Assembly (NCBI RefSeq): GCF_013166515.1
Contig: NZ_JABKKJ010000007.1
Location: 42,023-106,022 of the forward strand
Direction: 5' to 3'
DNA: 64,000 bases
Source: Xylanibacter caecicola
GTDB lineage: Bacteria; Bacteroidota; Bacteroidia; Bacteroidales; Bacteroidaceae
In this document: piece by piece, positions 63,987 to 64,000 of the stretch
How positions within the stretch are numbered: the stretch's first letter is position 1
Layout: each line of letters begins with the position of its first letter
The notes under the pieces: generated by a model
What the model was told of the DNA's origin: nothing
Databases searched by the model: none
Seen by the model: the letters and a program-made list of their open reading frames with translations, nothing else
Made by a program: the position numbers and the translations under genes

Positions 63987-64000
63987 CCGCCTATAACAAA

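Overview
The window comes from a Bacteroidales chromosome, most likely Prevotella or a close relative. The signs are promoters of the TTTG / TAnnTTTG type, a FeoA-FeoB fusion, a MoxR-DUF58-DUF4129-SpoIIM cluster, BspA-like leucine-rich repeats, a possible type 9 secretion-like C-terminus, and short dispersed AAAAG-rich intergenic repeats of a kind I associate with Prevotella. No rRNA or tRNA gene was seen.

Positions 1-34.6 kb are ordinary chromosome. They hold the end of a PspC gene, an argR-GNAT-argG arginine group, a nadC-M23-C69-GHL10 run, an outer-membrane barrel protein, a CstA-like transporter, ClpC, and the MoxR cluster opposite an RDD gene. Then come an OmpH-like lipoprotein, PepD, Maf, a KdsC-like phosphatase, a DUF2520 protein, a nitroreductase, an M48 protease, a MATE exporter, a BASS-like transporter, FeoAB and a YbaK-type editing protein. 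A 22-bp tandem repeat lies at 27.9-28.1 kb.

Positions 34.8-41.3 kb and 61.7-63.5 kb are the two halves of one type V-A CRISPR-Cas locus. It runs XRE/ImmA-like regulator, cas12a, cas4, cas1, cas2, leader, and an array of 24 repeats and 23 spacers. Two lesions stand out. cas12a carries a single-base frameshift near 38207, just before its crRNA-processing segment, while its RuvC and Nuc motifs remain intact. cas2 is cut in two: codons 1-59 end at 41305 and the last 28 codons lie at 61741-61827, more than 20 kb away. Joining the parts rebuilds an 87-residue Cas2.

Positions 41.3-61.7 kb are the inserted DNA that split cas2, flanked by TTGAT on both sides. The left part (41.5-49.2 kb) is an integrative mobilizable module with two overlapping tyrosine recombinases, an excisionase-like HTH protein, a winged-helix protein, a MobC-like protein and a relaxase. 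The right part (49.2-61.4 kb) is a type I restriction-modification operon with an XRE regulator, hsdR, a papain-like protease homologue, a GIY-YIG protein, hsdM, an AlbA/ATPase protein and hsdS. Next to it is an hsdS inversion locus with its own recombinase, a second full hsdS, two half-genes and three families of inverted repeats. So a shuffling restriction system was delivered into, and disrupted, the adaptation gene of a CRISPR system.

The array keeps a consensus promoter ending 10 nt before repeat 1. Four spacers (7, 9, 11, 12) seem to match overlapping parts of one conserved phage coding segment. Spacer 9 itself shows TTTC immediately before the position where spacers 7 and 12 begin, an internal hint of a TTTV PAM. 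The array abuts a truncated BspA-like gene at its far end.
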